Below are positions 13,878-16,218 of a stretch of DNA of 16,218 bases, piece after piece. Under the pieces are notes generated by a model, which saw only the letters and a program-made list of their open reading frames with translations, had not been told where the DNA came from and did not search any database. The position numbers were made by a program, and so were the translations under genes. The stretch comes from Bdellovibrio sp. (GTDB taxonomy: Bacteria > Bdellovibrionota > Bdellovibrionia > Bdellovibrionales > UBA1609). The stretch spans positions 1 through 16,218 of the forward strand of contig RFKI01000059.1 in NCBI GenBank assembly GCA_003694355.1, written 5' to 3'. How positions within the stretch are numbered: the stretch's first letter is position 1; the number at the start of each line of letters is the position of its first letter.

Positions 13878-15197
13878 ATGATCACCCCTAAGCAAAACAT
13901 GGAATTTTTCAAAGAAAGACGAAAAAAACTGGCTTCCATGATTCCTCATGATGCTCTCATTCTCCCTTCTCCACCAGAGGTTATTCGAAACAATGATGTG
14001 AATTATCCATTCCGACAAGACAGTAACCTTTACTACCTCACAGGCTTTGAAGAACCTGAATCTGTTTTTATCTTTCTCCCCAATAAAAAACCAGAAAGTG
14101 TTTTATTTGTTCGGTCCAAAGACGAACTGATGGAAACCTGGGAAGGACCACGTTGGGGACCGGAGGCAGCCAAGGAGGTCTTTCAGGTCGATGCCACTTA
14201 TCCACTTTCTGAGCTAGAAAAAGTGGCTCCTCAACTTTTAAAGGACTGCCACACTATCTACTATAGCCTCTTCCAAAATGAAGAGTTTGACCACCGTTTT
14301 AAACTCATCCTTGAAAGTATAAAAAAGCTAAGAGGGCGAAGCGGACGTGGCAACCTCCCCATTAAAGACTCTTACCCTCTTTTAGGAGAGCTGCGCATTC
14401 GAAAAACAGATGACGAAATCACTTTACTTAAAAAGGCCTGTGACATTTCAGCTGAGGCCCACATTCAACTGATGAAAAAAACTCGCCCTCACATCAATGA
14501 AATGGAACTTCATGGCCAATTTATTTATGAAATCATGAAAAGAGGGGCTGTCAGAGAAGGGTACACCTCGATTGTGGCCTCTGGAAATAATGCAACCACC
14601 CTCCACTACACCATTAACAATATGACTCTCAAAGAAGGCGACCTTCTTTTAGTGGATGCCGGTGCTGAATACCAGTATTACACAGCAGACATCACACGAA
14701 CTTATCCTGTAAGTGGTCACTTTACGGAGAGCCAAAAACGCCTGTATGAAGCTGTTTTACAAGTGCAAAAAAGCATCATTCACAAAGTAAAACCAGGCAT
14801 GACCTTTAAAGAACTTCAAGAAGAAACCATCGAACAAATCACAGAAATCCTCATTCAAGAGAAAGTTCTCAAAGGTTCACGCAAAGATTTAATTGAAAAA
14901 AAAGAGTATAAAAAGTTTTACCCTCATGGCATTGGTCACTGGCTTGGCCTGGATGTACATGATGCCGGCGCTTATGAAGTCAATGATCAACCTCGGACTT
15001 TCGAAACGGGTATGACTTTAACCATAGAGCCCGGAATTTATATTCCTCAAAATGCAAAAGTTCCAGAGGAACTTAAGGGCATTGGCATACGCATCGAAGA
15101 TGATATCTTAGTCACTCCCTCTGGTTGTGAGGTGCTCACATCCAAAGCCCCCAAAGAAGTGAAAGAGCTCGAAGCACTTGTAGGCTCTGAGTTATAG
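13878..15197 (+). CDS. pepP: Xaa-Pro aminopeptidase (aminopeptidase P)
   Basis: A cytosolic metallopeptidase that removes an N-terminal residue preceding proline. At 439 residues it matches the two-domain E. coli PepP: an N-terminal domain with PFRQDSNLYYLTGFEEPES and a C-terminal pita-bread domain. The five dinuclear metal ligands are all present: Asp260 (LLVDAGAEY), Asp271 (TADITRTYP), His354 (HGIGHWLGLDVHD), Glu384 (TIEPGIYI) and Glu407 (IRIEDD). His243 and His361, also used in catalysis, are present. A clear AAAAAGGAG ribosome site precedes the ATG. It is the last gene of the plus-strand run, separated from the Fur-family gene by 99 bases that hold a separate promoter. Confidence 0.97.
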   Translation: MITPKQNMEFFKERRKKLASMIPHDALILPSPPEVIRNNDVNYPFRQDSNLYYLTGFEEPESVFIFLPNKKPESVLFVRSKDELMETWEGPRWGPEAAKEVFQVDATYPLSELEKVAPQLLKDCHTIYYSLFQNEEFDHRFKLILESIKKLRGRSGRGNLPIKDSYPLLGELRIRKTDDEITLLKKACDISAEAHIQLMKKTRPHINEMELHGQFIYEIMKRGAVREGYTSIVASGNNATTLHYTINNMTLKEGDLLLVDAGAEYQYYTADITRTYPVSGHFTESQKRLYEAVLQVQKSIIHKVKPGMTFKELQEETIEQITEILIQEKVLKGSRKDLIEKKEYKKFYPHGIGHWLGLDVHDAGAYEVNDQPRTFETGMTLTIEPGIYIPQNAKVPEELKGIGIRIEDDILVTPSGCEVLTSKAPKEVKELEALVGSEL

Positions 15198-15232
15198 AAT
15201 AACACAATGCGTCTATTTGCTTTTAAGACATC

Positions 15233-15261
15233 TTGACTTTAGCCCAGTCTTTAGGGATATT
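15233..15261 (+). promoter_or_regulatory. Likely promoter of the Fur-family/rubrerythrin operon
   Basis: TTGACT (15233-15238) and GATATT (15256-15261) are separated by 17 bases. The predicted start, about seven bases downstream, falls at the left edge of the palindrome at 15266-15284, so a bound repressor would block initiation. Confidence 0.5.
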
Positions 15262-15265
15262 CTCT

Positions 15266-15284
15266 TTTTAGAACTATTCTAAAA
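15266..15284. promoter_or_regulatory. Perfect palindromic operator, probably for the downstream Fur-family regulator
   Basis: TTTTAGAA-CTA-TTCTAAAA: 8-base arms, 3-base centre, no mismatches. It lies 12 bases upstream of the regulator start and overlaps the predicted transcription start. From memory, its AGAA/TTCT core resembles iron-control elements bound by Irr in alphaproteobacteria more than the Fur or PerR boxes of E. coli or Bacillus. Autoregulation is the natural inference. Confidence 0.65.
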
Positions 15285-15296
15285 TTAGAGGTTTTT

Positions 15297-15728
15297 ATGA
15301 AACATCTCTCTTTAAAAAGCCCTTCCTTAAAGGAAAAACTTTTAGAGCATTCCATACGGCCCACAGCCCAGCGACTTGCTATTGCCGATTTTGTGCTTCA
15401 AAAGGGCCGCCATTCAACCGCAGAAATGGTTCAAGAACATCTCAAAAAATTTTTTCCTCACATTAGTCTAGCAACCATTTACAACACCTTAAATCTCTTT
15501 TCTAAAAAGGGGCTTCTCAAAGAATATCGATTCCCCCACTCAGGACATGTCTTCTTTGATAACAACACGCAACCTCATGCGCATTTTTTAGATGAAAACA
15601 GCCAGGAAATTTATGACGTGCCCATGGAAAAGGTGAACATCTCTCTTAAAAATGACAGCTTTGAAATTCAAGATGTTGAAGTTTTATTTAAAGGAACACT
15701 AACAAACAAAGGAGGACAAAGTGGCTGA
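15297..15728 (+). CDS. Fur-family regulator without cysteines (Irr-like)
   Basis: A 143-residue Fur-superfamily DNA-binding protein. The winged helix is clear: RPTAQRLAIADFVLQKGRHSTAEM (21-44) and the recognition region ISLATIYNTLNLFSKKGLL (56-74). The dimerisation domain contains HVFFDNNTQPHAHFLDE (84-100), where Fur/PerR/Zur would carry HHH and a following CxxC. There is no cysteine anywhere in the protein, so the usual structural zinc site cannot form. That, with the FD-x-NT-x-x-H-x-H pattern followed by IYDVP, resembles Irr, the haem-responsive regulator of alphaproteobacteria. AGAGG lies 5 bases before the ATG. The gene overlaps the rubrerythrin start by 8 bases, so the pair is one operon, likely controlling iron or peroxide stress. 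Confidence 0.85.
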   Translation: MKHLSLKSPSLKEKLLEHSIRPTAQRLAIADFVLQKGRHSTAEMVQEHLKKFFPHISLATIYNTLNLFSKKGLLKEYRFPHSGHVFFDNNTQPHAHFLDENSQEIYDVPMEKVNISLKNDSFEIQDVEVLFKGTLTNKGGQSG

Positions 15729-16137
15729 ACTCAAAGGTTCAAAAACTTATGAAAATTTAAAAGCAGCTTTTGCTGGCGAATCTCAAGCTAACAGAAGATA
15801 CCTTTACTTTGCAAAAGTGGCAGACGTAGAAGGCTATCCTGAAATCGCCAGCAATTTCCGCGAAACAGCTGAAGGAGAAACAGGGCACGCTCATGGACAC
15901 CTTGATTATCTTAAACAAGTGGGAGACCCTGCCACAGGACTTCCCATTGGAGACACCAAGCAAAACCTTGAGGCAGCTGTTGCCGGAGAAACTCATGAGT
16001 ATACAGATATGTATCCAGGAATGGCCAAAGTGGCTCGTGAAGAGGGATTCAATGAAATTGCAGATTGGTTTGAAACCCTTGCTAAAGCTGAAAAATCTCA
16101 CGCTGGACGCTTTCAAAAGCTTTTAGAAACTCTCTAA
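15721..16137 (+). CDS. Rubrerythrin, short form without rubredoxin domain
   Basis: A 138-residue ferritin-like diiron protein that reduces hydrogen peroxide or handles iron. The four-helix bundle ligands are in place: Glu20 (AFAGESQA), Glu53 and His56 (EGETGHA), Glu90 and Glu93 (AVAGETHEY), Glu124 and His127 (KAEKSHAG). Classical rubrerythrins are about 190 residues and end in an iron-cysteine rubredoxin domain; this one stops before it and has no cysteines, like sulerythrin-type or erythrin-only forms, so another electron donor would be needed. The start is a GTG, fixed by a near-consensus GGAGG 6 bases upstream, inside the end of the regulator gene. A strong terminator follows. Confidence 0.93.
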   Translation: MAELKGSKTYENLKAAFAGESQANRRYLYFAKVADVEGYPEIASNFRETAEGETGHAHGHLDYLKQVGDPATGLPIGDTKQNLEAAVAGETHEYTDMYPGMAKVAREEGFNEIADWFETLAKAEKSHAGRFQKLLETL

Positions 16138-16144
16138 ATCAAAT

Positions 16145-16177
16145 AAAAAAGAGGCCTTTAAAAAGGCCTCTTTTTTT
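16145..16177 (+). terminator. Strong intrinsic terminator after rubrerythrin
   Basis: GAGGCCTTT, AA, AAAGGCCTC, flanked by a run of A before and seven T after. The 9-base perfect stem extends through the A/T flanks. The symmetry means it could work on both strands. Confidence 0.92.
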
Positions 16178-16199
16178 ACCATCATGGAGTCAAGCTATC

Positions 16200-16218
16200 A
16201 TGAGTAATATTTCCTACC
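16200..16218 (+). CDS. Possible start of the next gene (cut by the window edge)
   Basis: An ATG at 16200 opens MSNISY to the window end, with GGAG 10 bases upstream. Only six codons are visible, so nothing can be said about the product, and the start itself is tentative. Confidence 0.3.

Noticed and set aside
1..16218. CRISPR arrays, insertion sequences, prophage genes, tRNAs or rRNAs
   Set aside because: No regularly spaced repeats, transposase-like frames, or tRNA/rRNA signatures were seen on either strand by eye.

Overview
The window looks like chromosomal backbone of a Gram-negative, AT-rich bacterium. There are no transposases, integrases, phage genes or CRISPR arrays. The best lineage clue is an MglA-type small GTPase, very like the Myxococcus gliding-motility switch, placed directly behind recR. 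With a lipobox protein, exported proteins and a short Alu-less 4.5S RNA, this suggests the former Deltaproteobacteria (Myxococcota, Bdellovibrionota or an uncultured relative). That placement is an inference from gene content.

Layout. (1) 216-2684, minus strand: an HdeD-type membrane protein, protein-L-isoaspartate methyltransferase (pcm) and an NnrS-family membrane protein. (2) 2846-5648, plus strand: two exported proteins of unknown role, the second with a C-terminal J-domain. Between them lie two gene remnants truncated at the same point: the tail of a heavy-metal-associated (HMA) domain on the minus strand and a thioredoxin-like tail on the plus strand. (3) 9276 down to 5664, minus strand: an information-processing cluster in the order 6S RNA, 4.5S SRP RNA, dnaX, ybaB/ebfC, recR, mglA. 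The order ffs-dnaX-ybaB-recR is widespread; the 6S RNA immediately upstream and mglA at the end are the distinctive parts. (4) 9392-15197, plus strand: a compact run of a small membrane protein, xseA, xseB, an IspA-type prenyl synthase, tlyA, a patatin-like lipoprotein lacking its catalytic residues, and pepP. (5) 15233-16177, plus strand: a Fur-family regulator without cysteines (Irr-like), overlapping a short rubrerythrin, preceded by a perfect 19-base palindrome over the likely promoter and ended by a strong terminator.

How the parts work together. Cluster 3 joins replication (clamp loader), recombinational repair (RecR with YbaB), protein targeting (SRP RNA), global transcription control (6S RNA) and a polarity GTPase. 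Cluster 4 combines ExoVII, isoprenoid synthesis, rRNA methylation and peptide turnover. Module 5 is a self-contained iron/peroxide response unit. The items most worth a second look are the Irr-like regulator and its operator, the pseudo-patatin lipoprotein, the exported J-domain protein with its internal duplication, the 6S/4.5S tandem, and the head-to-head metal-gene remnants. No complete new multi-gene system was identified.
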